Shown here: positions 16,598 to 25,254 of the stretch, piece by piece
Layout of the letters: the number at the start of each line of letters is the position of its first letter
Position numbering within the stretch: position 1 is the stretch's first letter
NCBI RefSeq assembly: GCF_000718635.1
Contig: NZ_JOBF01000006.1
Coordinates: forward strand, 124,001 to 188,000
Direction of reading: 5' to 3'
From: Streptomyces varsoviensis
GTDB lineage: Bacteria; Actinomycetota; Actinomycetes; Streptomycetales; Streptomycetaceae
DNA: 64,000 nucleotides
Program-made: the position numbers and the translations under genes
The notes under the pieces: generated by a model
Database searches by the model: none
What the model saw: the letters and a program-made list of their open reading frames with translations, nothing else
What the model was told of the DNA's origin: nothing

Positions 16598-17918
16598 GTC
16601 CCTGAAGCCCCAGCAGCCCCTGAAGACCCTGGCCGACAACCCGGCGGTGGACCGCCTCAAGACGGAGCTCCAGAACTACGCGCTCGCCCAGGCCGAACGG
16701 CTGCTCACCGGCGCGGGCCGCAAGCTCGGCGAGAGCACCGTGAAACTGACCGACATCGCCGAGGGCCGCAGCCCCGGCTTCGCGAAGCTGGCGCTCGACA
16801 GCGGCCGCAAGATCGCCGAGGGCAAGGGCCCGGTGCGCAGCGCCCTGGAGGCCGGCGCCTCCCACCTCAAGGACAACGTGGTGGAGACGGCCAAGGGGCT
16901 GGGCGGCGGTGGCAAGCGCAAGAAGGGCGGCGGGGGCCGGAAGCCGACCGTCATCGTGGAGTCCGTGGACGTCGGTGTCCCGGTGCGCGAGGCGTACGAC
17001 CAGTGGACCCAGTACCAGGAGTTCGCCACCTTCGCCAAGGGCGTCAGGAGCGCCGACTCCGCCGACGACACCACCTCGGACTGGAAGCTCAAGATCTTCT
17101 GGTCGACGCGCAGTTGGAAGGCGCGCACCACGGAACAGGTCCCGGACGCCCGCATCGTATGGACCTCGGAGGGCGCCAAGGGCACCACGAAGGGCGTCGT
17201 CACCTTCCACGCGCTGGCCGAGAACCTCACGCGAGTGCTGCTGCTCATCGAGTACTACCCGAAGGGCCTCTTCGAGCGGACCGGCAACATCTGGCGCGCC
17301 CAGGGCCGCCGCGCCCGGCTCGACCTCAAGAACTTCGCACAGCACATCTCGCTGCGCGGCGAGGCCCAGGACGGCTGGCGCGGCGAGATCCGCGACGGCG
17401 AGGTCGTGGTCAGCCACGAGGACGCGGTCGAGGAGGAGGAACGGGGGGACGAGCGCGAGGGAGACCGCGAGGAGGACCGTACGGAAGGCCGCAGGGATGG
17501 CCGTACGGACCGGGCGGAGGAGCCCGAAGAAGACGCGCCCGAGGACGAAGCCGCGTACGACGAAGGGGACGAGGCCGAGGACGAGGAGCGGGCCGAGGAC
17601 GAGGAGCGGGCCGAGGACGAGGAGCGGGCCGAGGACGAGTTGTACGAAGAAGAACCCGGTGACGAGGCCGACGAGGCCGAATACGTGGACGTCGAGAACG
17701 ACGAGGACGAGGTGGACACGGGAGCCGCCGATTCCGGCGAAGAGGCGGAAGAGGCCGAGTACGCCGAAGACGACGAGGGCCCGGAGGACACCGAGGACTC
17801 TGCGGACATCGAGGAGGACGCGGATATCGAGGACGACGCGGACACAGAGGACGCCGAGGACACGGATGCGCGCAAGCGACGGGAGTACGCGCACGCCGGG
17901 AACCGTGGCCGCCGATGA
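16590..17918 (+). CDS. gvpZ: GvpZ-like SRPBCC-domain gas vesicle protein
   Basis: A protein of 442 residues. Residues 1-105 are helical. Residues about 120-265 form an SRPBCC/polyketide-cyclase-like domain (VIVESVDVGVPVREAYDQWT, VTFHALAENLTRVLLLIEYY). From about residue 270 to the end it is an extreme Asp/Glu-rich tail, ending in a short basic piece. The start is the GTG at 16590 overlapping the gvpY stop. The tail contains three exact 18-bp repeats encoding EDEERA. Position and domain match gvpZ of Streptomyces; the role is unknown. The paired basic tail of GvpY and acidic tail of GvpZ suggest the two could interact (inference). Confidence 0.82.
   Translation: MAESLKPQQPLKTLADNPAVDRLKTELQNYALAQAERLLTGAGRKLGESTVKLTDIAEGRSPGFAKLALDSGRKIAEGKGPVRSALEAGASHLKDNVVETAKGLGGGGKRKKGGGGRKPTVIVESVDVGVPVREAYDQWTQYQEFATFAKGVRSADSADDTTSDWKLKIFWSTRSWKARTTEQVPDARIVWTSEGAKGTTKGVVTFHALAENLTRVLLLIEYYPKGLFERTGNIWRAQGRRARLDLKNFAQHISLRGEAQDGWRGEIRDGEVVVSHEDAVEEEERGDEREGDREEDRTEGRRDGRTDRAEEPEEDAPEDEAAYDEGDEAEDEERAEDEERAEDEERAEDELYEEEPGDEADEAEYVDVENDEDEVDTGAADSGEEAEEAEYAEDDEGPEDTEDSADIEEDADIEDDADTEDAEDTDARKRREYAHAGNRGRR
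17577..17630 (+). repeat. 18-bp in-frame tandem repeat in the gvpZ acidic tail
   Basis: Three exact copies of gaggacgaggagcgggcc encode EDEERA. Confidence 0.9.
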
Positions 17919-18235
17919 CGACCGCGAGCCGCCTCCCCGGTACGTACGGCCCCGAGAGCGGGGCAAACCTGGCCGACATCCTGGAACGCGTACTCGACAA
18001 GGGCGTCGTCATCGCGGGCGACATCCGGATCAACCTGCTCGACATCGAGTTGCTGACCATCAAGCTGCGGCTGATCGTCGCCTCCGTCGACAAGGCCAAG
18101 GAGATGGGCATCGACTGGTGGGAGGACGATCCGTCGCTCTCCTCCGGCGCCCGGCACCGCGAACTCGCCGAGGAGAACGAGCGGTTGCAGCACCGCCTGG
18201 CGGAGCTGGAACGCCGTGCCGCCGACACTGCCTGA
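17915..18235 (+). CDS. gvpJ: Gas vesicle protein GvpJ
   Basis: A protein of 106 residues with a GvpA-like core (LADILERVLDKGVVIAGDIR, IELLTIKLRLIVASVDKAKE) followed by WWEDDP and a short helical coiled-coil end. This is the GvpJ pattern, a minor shell or tip protein. It overlaps the gvpZ stop as ATGA. In known Streptomyces clusters gvpL, gvpS and gvpK follow; here the next gene is a metal transporter, so the cluster appears shortened. Confidence 0.9.
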   Translation: MTTASRLPGTYGPESGANLADILERVLDKGVVIAGDIRINLLDIELLTIKLRLIVASVDKAKEMGIDWWEDDPSLSSGARHRELAEENERLQHRLAELERRAADTA

Positions 18236-18250
18236 TCGGCGGCCCACAAG

Positions 18251-19207
18251 GTGACCGAGACCCCGGCAGAAAGCCCAACGGGCGGCCCGAATCAGGCTCG
18301 TACCGCAGACCGAAAGACCCGGGTGACGGTTCTGGTAGCGCTGGCCGCCAACCTGGTCATCGCCGCGGCGAAGGCGGCCGGCGGCCTGGCCACCGGTTCC
18401 CCCGCGCTGCTCTCCGAGGCCGCGCACTCCGTCGCGGACAGCATGAACGAGGTCTTCCTGCTGGCGGCCCTGCGCCGCTGCCGCCGCCCCGCCGACGGCC
18501 GGCACCCCTTCGGCTACGGCAAGGAACGGTACTTCTGGTCGCTGCTCGCCGCCGTCGGGATCTTCGTCATGGGCGGCTGCTTCTCCTTCCTCCAGGGCGT
18601 CGAGGCGCTGCGCTCGCACGAGCGGGAGACGACCGGCGGGTACGTGACCGGGCTCGCGGTCCTGGGTGTGGCGCTGGCGGCAGAGGGCGCCTCGTTGCTG
18701 CGCGCACTGCACCAGGTGCGCGAACAGCCCGGCAAGGGCCTGGGCGGGGACCCGGCGCTGCGTACCGTGGTCGCGGAGGACGGCACCGCCGTGCTCGGCG
18801 TCCTGCTGGCGATCGGCGAGATGGCCCTGCACATGGTGACGGGAGAGGTGTTCTGGGAGGCCGCCGCCTCGCTCTCCATCGGGCTGCTGCTCGTGTACGT
18901 GGCCTACCGCCTCGGCAAGGACGCCCGGGACCAGCTCATCGGCGAGGCCGTCGACCCCGAGCTGCGCGGCCGGATACGGGCCCTGCTCGACGCCCAGCCC
19001 GAGATCGACAGCGTGGCCACGCTGCTCACCATGCGGCTGGGCCTCGACTCCACGCTCGTGGCGGCCCGTATCGACCTGGCGCCCGGCCTCGACAGCGAGG
19101 ACGTCGAGACGGTCTCCGAACGCATCAAACGCTCGGTCGCCGAGACCTGGCCCCAGGCCGACCAGGTGTTCCTCGACGTGACGGAGGCGCCCCCGAAGAC
19201 GTCGTGA
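18251..19207 (+). CDS. Cation diffusion facilitator family transporter
   Basis: A membrane protein of 318 residues with about six transmembrane segments and a C-terminal cytoplasmic metal-binding-type domain from about residue 230. The TM2 metal-site motif is present in SEAAHSVADSMNE, and HPFGYGKERYFWSLLAA is a typical CDF loop. It is expected to export Zn2+ or a related divalent metal in exchange for protons. The GTG start lies 15 nt after gvpJ, so it is probably cotranscribed with the vesicle genes, an unusual partner for them. Confidence 0.88.
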   Translation: MTETPAESPTGGPNQARTADRKTRVTVLVALAANLVIAAAKAAGGLATGSPALLSEAAHSVADSMNEVFLLAALRRCRRPADGRHPFGYGKERYFWSLLAAVGIFVMGGCFSFLQGVEALRSHERETTGGYVTGLAVLGVALAAEGASLLRALHQVREQPGKGLGGDPALRTVVAEDGTAVLGVLLAIGEMALHMVTGEVFWEAAASLSIGLLLVYVAYRLGKDARDQLIGEAVDPELRGRIRALLDAQPEIDSVATLLTMRLGLDSTLVAARIDLAPGLDSEDVETVSERIKRSVAETWPQADQVFLDVTEAPPKTS

Positions 19208-19281
19208 GAGCCGCCCGCCGGGCGGGGTTTGCGCGGGCGGCGCCGGGTGACCCGGACGCTGTTCTCACGGAAGGACAGGCC

Positions 19282-19464
19282 ATGGCAGCGCTCGCCATAC
19301 TCATCGCCTTACTGATCCCGCCCGCGGCCCTCGGCATGATGCTCGCGCTCGGCCGCTACGAGGAAGTGATGCTCCCCCCGAGGGAGCCGGGACCTTTCGA
19401 GGTGACGGCGACGCCCACGCCGCCTCCCGTACGAGCCGCGGCGCACGAAGCCGCCCGGAGGTGA
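19282..19464 (+). CDS. Small single-pass membrane protein, unknown function
   Basis: A 60-residue protein with one hydrophobic N-terminal helix (ALAILIALLIPPAALGMMLA) followed by GRYEEVMLPPREPG and a Pro/Ala-rich tail. AAGGACAGGCC precedes the ATG. It ends 10 bp before the convergent ATPase gene. I do not recognise a function. Confidence 0.65.
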   Translation: MAALAILIALLIPPAALGMMLALGRYEEVMLPPREPGPFEVTATPTPPPVRAAAHEAARR

Positions 19465-19473
19465 CGGGGCGGC

Positions 19474-19986
19474 TCACACCATAGGGGGCGCCCCCGAGCC
19501 GGCACCGGTGGCGAAGGCTGCGCCCCCTTCCCTGTCGCCCTTGTCGCCCCTGCCATCGTGGTCGAGCGCGAACCACACGTGTTTGGCGATGGATTGCTCG
19601 TTCCGACGGGGCCACGTCACGCCCCAGTGCGACGCGAGCGCGTGCACGAGGTGCAGCCCCCGCCCCCGCTCGTCGGCATCCCGCTCTTCGCGCAACTGCG
19701 GCCGTACGTAGGGCGCGTCGTCCCACACCGCCACCCGGACCCGCGCGAACCGCACGGCCACATCGATGTGCACGACGGGCGTGCCGGTGTGCATGTGCAC
19801 GTTGGTGACGATCTCGCTGACGAGCAGTCGGGCGGGGTCGGCGAGACAGCCGTGATCGGTCAGGACCAGCAGGTCGGCTACGAGCGTACGAGCGATCCTC
19901 GGGGCCATGACCCCGCTCGGCAGGCTCACGCGGAACGACTGGCGCCGCGGAATTTCTGGGTGGCGATTGCGGGGTACAAGGCTCAT
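19474..19986 (-). CDS. HATPase_c anti-sigma-factor-type regulatory protein
   Basis: A protein of 170 residues with a GHKL ATP-binding domain of the serine-kinase anti-sigma type: the N box is in ARLLVSEIVTNVHMHTG, the G1 region in VRVAVWDDAP, and the G2 box in DERGRGLHLVHALASHWGV. The start is set at MSLVPRNRHPEIPRRQ, the typical N-terminus. It is divergent from an XRE regulator and a DUF397 gene, the WhiJ/AbaA-like trio repeated many times in Streptomyces genomes, where it is linked to developmental control. Confidence 0.88.
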   Translation of the reverse strand: MSLVPRNRHPEIPRRQSFRVSLPSGVMAPRIARTLVADLLVLTDHGCLADPARLLVSEIVTNVHMHTGTPVVHIDVAVRFARVRVAVWDDAPYVRPQLREERDADERGRGLHLVHALASHWGVTWPRRNEQSIAKHVWFALDHDGRGDKGDREGGAAFATGAGSGAPPMV

Positions 19987-20133
19987 GGCTACGTCTCCCA
20001 ACGCGTCGGTAGCACGCGCTGCTTGCCGTCGTGGCTTCGTCTCTCCGGACACACCTGTTGGGCATGCCCGAGCGGCTGCACTGCGGTCTTACTGGCATGG
20101 GGCGCTGTGCTGCCTGAAAGCTAGTGGCATACA

Positions 20134-20145
20134 TGCTACGTAGCA
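20134..20145. promoter_or_regulatory. Perfect palindrome in the divergent control region
   Basis: TGCTACGTAGCA is a perfect 12-bp palindrome between the divergent ATPase and XRE genes. It is a plausible operator for the XRE protein. The surrounding AGCTAGTGGCATACATGC is less GC-rich than its flanks, as expected of a promoter. Confidence 0.55.
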
Positions 20146-20226
20146 AGTAGGCGGGTGCTGCTCGTGCGAACGGGTGGACCATGGCACGGTTACGCGGGAC
20201 ACTCTGACCAGACAGGGGAAGGTGAC

Positions 20227-21081
20227 ATGCCAGCGAGGGACAACCCGACCGCACGTCAGGCGCGCTTGGGTGCCGAGCTGCGGAAACTGCGCGAGCGCGC
20301 GGGCCGGGCAGCGCGCGAGGCGGCCGGTTTGCTGTCGACCGATCAGGCGAAGATCAGCCACACCGAATCCGGCAGGATCGGTGTTTCCGAGGAACGCATC
20401 CGGCGGTTGGCCACCTTTTACTCGTGTGATGACACCGAATTGATTGACGCACTCTGCGCCATAGCGCGCGAGCATCGCGGCCAATTCTGGTGGGACGAGT
20501 ACCGCGGGCTGCTCGCTCCGGGCTTCCTTGACATCGCGGAACTCGAACACCACGCGACCTTCATGCGCTCCATGCAATCCGTCACCATGCCCGGCATCTT
20601 CCAGACCGAGGAATACGCCCGCGCCATCTATGCCGGCCACGTACCCACCCTCCCCTCCGACGAGGCGGACGTACGCGTCGAACACCGGATGCGACGCCGG
20701 AGCATCTTCGAGCGACAGGACCCGCCACGGTTCGAGGCGGTCATCCACGAGGCCGCGCTGCGCATGCGCTTCGGCGGCCGCAAGGTGGCGAGGGCGCAGC
20801 TCGAATACCTCATGGAGGTCTCGGAGTGGCCCAGTGTCACCGTCCGCGTCATCCCCTTCACGTGCGAGAGCTTCATCGAGGCCACGCAACCGGTCCTGTA
20901 CGCCGGCGGCGTCGTTCCGCAACTGGACACCGTCCAGATCGACAGCGCATCGGGGGGCCGATTCCTGGACGCCGACGCCGAACTCAAGAAGTACCGGGCG
21001 CTGCTCGACACGGCAGAAGCGGCAGCACTTGACGCAACAGAATCACGGCAGCTCATCCACCACATCGCGCGAGAACTGTGA
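20227..21081 (+). CDS. XRE-family regulator with DUF5753 domain (WhiJ-like)
   Basis: A protein of 284 residues. An N-terminal helix-turn-helix (AREAAGLLSTDQAKISHTES, about residues 30-60) is followed by a long DUF5753-type domain (EHHATFMRSMQSVTMPGIFQ, RVIPFTCESF). Regulators of this type act with a DUF397 protein and a GHKL ATPase. GGGGAAGGTGAC precedes the ATG at 20227. Its TGA overlaps the GTG of the DUF397 gene. Confidence 0.92.
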   Translation: MPARDNPTARQARLGAELRKLRERAGRAAREAAGLLSTDQAKISHTESGRIGVSEERIRRLATFYSCDDTELIDALCAIAREHRGQFWWDEYRGLLAPGFLDIAELEHHATFMRSMQSVTMPGIFQTEEYARAIYAGHVPTLPSDEADVRVEHRMRRRSIFERQDPPRFEAVIHEAALRMRFGGRKVARAQLEYLMEVSEWPSVTVRVIPFTCESFIEATQPVLYAGGVVPQLDTVQIDSASGGRFLDADAELKKYRALLDTAEAAALDATESRQLIHHIAREL

Positions 21082-21287
21082 GAAACCCAAGCATGGAACT
21101 GAAGTGGCAGAAGTCTTCCTACTCCGGCGCAGGGGGCGAGAACTGCGTCGAGATCGCGGAGCGGGGCGACACCATAATGATCCGCGAGAGTGACGCCCCG
21201 AACGTGCGCACGAGCACGAGCCGTAGCAATTTTGCCGTCCTCATCAAGGGGGTTCAGGCCGGAAGGTTCGACCACTTCGCCACCTGA
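21078..21287 (+). CDS. DUF397 domain-containing protein
   Basis: A protein of 69 residues (64 if started at the ATG at 21093) with the DUF397 signature LKWQKSSYSGAGGENCVEIA and a C-terminal F.VLIKGVQAGRFD. These proteins partner with XRE/DUF5753 regulators, possibly as antagonists. GTGA overlap with the upstream gene favours the GTG start at 21078. Confidence 0.9.
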   Translation: MRNPSMELKWQKSSYSGAGGENCVEIAERGDTIMIRESDAPNVRTSTSRSNFAVLIKGVQAGRFDHFAT

Positions 21288-21307
21288 CGCGCGACCTACC
21301 AGCATCG

Positions 21308-21338
21308 GAGCCCCTCAGCCCCCAGCGGCGAGGGGCTC
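21308..21338 (+). terminator. Hairpin terminator after the DUF397 gene
   Basis: Perfect 9-bp arms GAGCCCCTC/GAGGGGCTC with a 13-nt loop, followed by TTGCAG. It lies 21 bp past the DUF397 stop. Confidence 0.7.
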
Positions 21339-21557
21339 TTGCAGTGTTCCTCTCGACATCTCTGCCACGTAGCACTCTTGCCACGCAAGGCCGATGACGC
21401 TACGTTCACCGTGCGTCGCCAAGCGGCGGGCAGCCAAAGGCACCGCCGTACCTGGGCGCGACGCAATGCCCCCTACGAATCGGCCAGTTAGGGCCAAGCC
21501 ATCGGCAACATCGGCCCTGCCCCTGACCTCGGCCCGGGCCAGTAAAGAGGCGACGAC

Positions 21558-21722
21558 ATGCCGGCGAAGGACGCCACCACCTGCAACTACTGCCAGTCCC
21601 TGAGGGACAAGCTCGCAAGGGCGGAACAAGAGCGCGACGCGAGCGCGGCACTGGACTGCCGCGTACTCCTGACACGCCACGAAGGGCAAGGCCACCCCCT
21701 GGCCCCACAGACGGAGTCCTGA
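21558..21722 (+). CDS. Small hypothetical protein with CxxC
   Basis: A 54-residue frame, MPAKDATTCNYCQSLRDKLA onwards, with a CNYC pair, a charged helix and a second Cys (LDC). AAAGAGG precedes the ATG. The predicted protein looks natural rather than a shadow, but I do not recognise its family. Confidence 0.5.
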   Translation: MPAKDATTCNYCQSLRDKLARAEQERDASAALDCRVLLTRHEGQGHPLAPQTES

Positions 21723-21971
21723 GGCCAATAAGGGCCACTAAGGCCACTTGGGAGCAAGCCCCGTCGTGCGACCGCGCACGACGCCGGCGAGCCGAACGCC
21801 GCCGGGCTCCGGAGCGTTGGTCATGATCTCGGGACGAGCCTGTCACTCACTCGGCACAAAACCGCGCGCTGGTGGATACACGGCCATGATCGACCGGATA
21901 CAGGGCCCGCCCAGGCTGTGTGCGGCGCACGAGGACTCGTGCGACGACTGGGGTTGGAGAGGCGGGTTCCG

Positions 21972-23045
21972 ATGGGTGTGTGGCGTGCGACGGCGGTCCG
22001 GGGGCCCCGGAGGCGCGCGGTCTGCGGCGCACTGGCGCTGGCCGCGGTGCTCGGCGGAGGTACGTACGCGGGGGGCGAATTCTTCGGGGGCAGCCCGTCC
22101 GCTGTCGCCTCCTCCCACCGCTCCCTCACCGAGCGTGCGGAGATCGCCGACAAGGTCGACCTGCCGTGGCCGGGAGAGGGCCAGACCAGTATCGCGGTCG
22201 ACGGATTGGGCTCGCTCGGGAGCAAGGGCGGGGCCACGCCGGTGCCGATCGCGAGTGTGACCAAGGTGATGACCGCGCACGTGATCCTCAAGGAGCACCC
22301 GCTCAAGGACGGCGAAGAGGGCCCGCGGATCGATGTGGACCCGCCGGCCGCCCAGGAGTCGAAGTCCCTGAGCGAGTCCACCGTGCCGCTGCGCGAGGGG
22401 CAGCGCTTCACCCAGCGCCAGCTCCTGGAACTGCTCATGCTGCCGTCCGGCAACAACGCCGCCCGGCTGCTCGCCCGCTGGGACTCCGGGTCGGAGGGGA
22501 AGTTCGTCGAGAAGATGAACCGGGCCGCGCGGCACCTCGGGATGGCCCACACCACGTACACGGGGGCCAGTGGCTTCGAGGAGAGCACCCGCAGCACCGC
22601 CGACGACCAGTTGAGACTGGCGCAGGCGGCCATGGAGCAGCCGGCCCTGCGCAGCATCGTCGCCCTGCGCGAGACCACCGTGCCGGGCATACCCGGCACG
22701 GTCACCAATACCAACGACCTGCTGGACAGGGCCGGCGTCGTCGGCCTCAAGACCGGATCGACCACCCCCGCGGGCGGCAACCTGATGTGGGCCGCCAGGG
22801 TGCGGGCCGGCGGCGAGCAGCGCCTCGTACTCGGCGTCACCCTGGCCCAGCGGGCGAACACCACGCCCACCGAGGGCCTGTCCGCCGCCTTGGACCGCAG
22901 CGGCCGGCTCATCGAGGCGTTGCGCACGCAGCTTCCCGCCGCGTTTGACGGCGAGAAGAGCGGCGACAGGAGGGGCGCAAGGAGCGGCGAAGGGAGGGGC
23001 GAGAGAACCGGCGACACGGACGGCGGCGAGGGGGCCGGGTCGTGA
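21972..23045 (+). CDS. Serine-type D-alanyl-D-alanine carboxypeptidase (S11 family)
   Basis: A penicillin-binding-type peptidase of 357 residues that should trim the terminal D-Ala of peptidoglycan stem peptides outside the membrane. The N-terminus has a basic start and a hydrophobic signal anchor (about residues 15-37). Active-site motifs are SVTK (Ser95, Lys98), SGN (159-161) and KTG (260-262). GGAGAGGCGGG precedes the ATG at 21972. The C-terminal 35 residues are Gly/Asp/Arg-rich and disordered. It is coupled by GTGA to an alanine racemase, then by ATGA to a D-Ala ligase, forming a dedicated D-alanine operon. Confidence 0.9.
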   Translation: MGVWRATAVRGPRRRAVCGALALAAVLGGGTYAGGEFFGGSPSAVASSHRSLTERAEIADKVDLPWPGEGQTSIAVDGLGSLGSKGGATPVPIASVTKVMTAHVILKEHPLKDGEEGPRIDVDPPAAQESKSLSESTVPLREGQRFTQRQLLELLMLPSGNNAARLLARWDSGSEGKFVEKMNRAARHLGMAHTTYTGASGFEESTRSTADDQLRLAQAAMEQPALRSIVALRETTVPGIPGTVTNTNDLLDRAGVVGLKTGSTTPAGGNLMWAARVRAGGEQRLVLGVTLAQRANTTPTEGLSAALDRSGRLIEALRTQLPAAFDGEKSGDRRGARSGEGRGERTGDTDGGEGAGS

Positions 23046-24286
23046 CCGCGCCGAACGCGGCGGCGACGCCGGGCCGCGCGGCCGAAGAACAGCGGCAGCC
23101 CATGCTGCGTATCGATCTGGCCGCGGTGGCCTCCAATACCCGGCGCCTGCGGGCCCGTTGTCCGCGGTCCGCGTTCATGGCGGTCGTCAAGGCCGACGCG
23201 TTCGGGCACGGCATGAGCGATGTGGCCCGCACCGTGCGGGCGCACGGCGCCGACCGGCTGGGCGTGGCCACCCTCGGTGAGGCACACGCGCTGCGCCGTG
23301 CCGGGCTGACCGGACCGGTACTGGCCTGGCTGACCGCCCCGCACAGCGACTTCGAGGCCGCCCTCCAGGACGACGTCGAGGTGGCCGTGGCGGGGGTCGA
23401 GCACCTGCGTGCCGTTGCCGGCGCCGCCCTGTCCACCGGCCGCACCGCACGCGTCCACCTGCACGCCGACGTCGGTATGGCCCGTGACGGCGCGTCTCCC
23501 GAACAGTGGGCGGAGTTGTGCGGCGCGGCCCTCCGTCTGGAGGCCGCGGGGGTGCTGCGCGTGGTCGGGGTGATGGGGCATCTCGGCTGCGCGGACGACC
23601 CGGACGACCCCCACAACCGGCAGGGCCGCGAGGCATTCGACGTCGCCGTGCGGCAGGCCCGCCGTGTGGGGCTGCGGCCGCGCCACCGTCATCTCGCCGC
23701 CACCGCCGCCCTGCTCAACGACCCGCGCAGCCACTACGACCTGGTCCGGGTGGGAGCGGGCCTGTACGGCATCGACCCGACCCGCCGGGCCGGGCTGCGC
23801 CAGGCGATGACGCTGACCGCACCGGTCGCCGCGGTACGCGACGTGGCGGCCGGCACCCCCGTCGGCTATGGGCACGCCTTCCGCACCGACCGGCCCACAC
23901 GCCTCGCGCTGCTGCCCCTCGGCTACGGCGACGGGCTGCCGCGCCAGGCATCGCACCGGGCACAGGTGCTCCTGCGCGGCCGACGCCGCAGCGTGGTCGG
24001 CCTGTTCTCGATGGACCAGATCGTCATCGACGCGGGCGACGACCCCGTCACACCCGGCGAAACGGTCACCGTCCTGGGGCCCGGTGACGCCGGAGAGCCC
24101 ACGGTCGAGGACTGGGCCCGCTGGGCCGGGACGCTGCCCCACCACCTCCTCACCACGCTGGGCGGGCAGCCTCGGCTGGCCCGCCGCACCCTGCCCGCTC
24201 CCCCGCCGAGCCCCTCCGCCTCCCGCCCCTCCGCCTCCCGCCACCCCGCCTCCCGCCACCCGGCCGACCTGGAGATTCCCGCATGA
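23042..24286 (+). CDS. alr: Alanine racemase family protein
   Basis: A fold-III PLP enzyme of 414 residues. The PLP lysine is Lys50 in AVVKADAFGHG, the second-base region is VGYGHAF, and the PLP-phosphate segment is RVGAGLYGI. It interconverts L- and D-alanine, or possibly serine. The GTG start overlaps the carboxypeptidase stop. The C-terminus ends in a Pro/Ser/Ala/Arg repeat (SASRPSASRHPASRHP). Being inside a carboxypeptidase/ligase operon, it may be a second copy rather than the housekeeping alr. Confidence 0.9.
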   Translation: MTAPNAAATPGRAAEEQRQPMLRIDLAAVASNTRRLRARCPRSAFMAVVKADAFGHGMSDVARTVRAHGADRLGVATLGEAHALRRAGLTGPVLAWLTAPHSDFEAALQDDVEVAVAGVEHLRAVAGAALSTGRTARVHLHADVGMARDGASPEQWAELCGAALRLEAAGVLRVVGVMGHLGCADDPDDPHNRQGREAFDVAVRQARRVGLRPRHRHLAATAALLNDPRSHYDLVRVGAGLYGIDPTRRAGLRQAMTLTAPVAAVRDVAAGTPVGYGHAFRTDRPTRLALLPLGYGDGLPRQASHRAQVLLRGRRRSVVGLFSMDQIVIDAGDDPVTPGETVTVLGPGDAGEPTVEDWARWAGTLPHHLLTTLGGQPRLARRTLPAPPPSPSASRPSASRHPASRHPADLEIPA

Positions 24287-25254
24287 CCAGCACCGCGCCC
24301 CGCCCCGTACGCATCGCGATCATCGGCGGCGGCCAGAACTGCGAACACGACGTCTCCCTGGCCACCGCCCACGCCATCGCCACCGCCCTGCCCGACGGCT
24401 ACGAGCCCCTCGGCCTGACCATCGGCCGCGACGGCACCTGGCTCGGCCCGGACCACCACCCCCTGGCCGACGGACTCGCCGGCGCCCTGCGCCTGCTCCG
24501 TACCTGTGACGTCGTCTTCCCCGCCGTCCACGGCCCGCGCGGCGAGGACGGCACCCTGGCCGCCCTGTGCGACCTGGCCCAACTGCCCTACGTCGGCTCC
24601 GGAGTCCGCGCCGGCGCACTGGCCATGGACAAGGCCACCACCAAACTCATCGCCCGGGACCTGGGCATCCCCGTGGCCCGCTCCGCCCTCGCCACCACGG
24701 CCGACGGCACGCCACCGCTCCCGTTGCCCCTGGTCGTGAAGCCCGTCTCGGCCGGTTCCAGCCACGGCGTCGCCCGCGTCGACACCCCCGACGCCTACCG
24801 GCCGGCTCTCGCCGCCGCGCTCGCCCTCGACCGCCGCGCCCTCGTCGAGGAAGTACTCGAAGGACGCGAGATCGACATCGCCGTGCTGCAACGCGCCGAC
24901 CAGACCCTCATCACCAGTCCGGCCCTGGAGATCCTCACCGCCGGCCGCCTCTTCGACACGACTCTCAAGTACGACGGCACGGCCGCCTTCCGTATCCCCG
25001 CCCCTCTCACCAGCCAGGAGCAGAGCACCCTCGCCCGCCATGCCACCCGGCTCTTCCGCGCCCTCGACTGCGCGGGCACGGCGCGCTTCGACTTCTTCCT
25101 CACCTCACGCGGCTTCGTGCTCAACGAGGTCAACACCGCCCCCGGCCTGACCGAGCACTCCCAGGTCCCCAAGATGTTCGCCGCCGCCGGCAGCCCCTAC
25201 CCACGACTGCTCACCGAACTCATCGACAGCGCCCTCGCCACGCACCGACGATGA
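24283..25254 (+). CDS. ddl: D-alanine--D-alanine ligase family protein
   Basis: An ATP-grasp ligase of 323 residues. The N-terminal GGGQNCEHDVSLATA carries the conserved Glu21 of Ddl enzymes. ATP-binding segments are LPLVVKPVSAGSSHGV and VEEVLEGREIDI, and Mg2+-site residues lie in FDFFLTSRGFVLNEVNTAPG. The omega-loop Lys-Tyr pair (TLKYDG) favours D-Ala-D-Ala over D-Ala-D-lactate formation, but D-Ala-D-Ser cannot be excluded. It overlaps the racemase stop as ATGA. The operon makes and edits D-Ala ends, like VanG/VanXY/VanT-type or self-protection cassettes, but no VanR/S genes are nearby. Confidence 0.9.
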   Translation: MTSTAPRPVRIAIIGGGQNCEHDVSLATAHAIATALPDGYEPLGLTIGRDGTWLGPDHHPLADGLAGALRLLRTCDVVFPAVHGPRGEDGTLAALCDLAQLPYVGSGVRAGALAMDKATTKLIARDLGIPVARSALATTADGTPPLPLPLVVKPVSAGSSHGVARVDTPDAYRPALAAALALDRRALVEEVLEGREIDIAVLQRADQTLITSPALEILTAGRLFDTTLKYDGTAAFRIPAPLTSQEQSTLARHATRLFRALDCAGTARFDFFLTSRGFVLNEVNTAPGLTEHSQVPKMFAAAGSPYPRLLTELIDSALATHRR

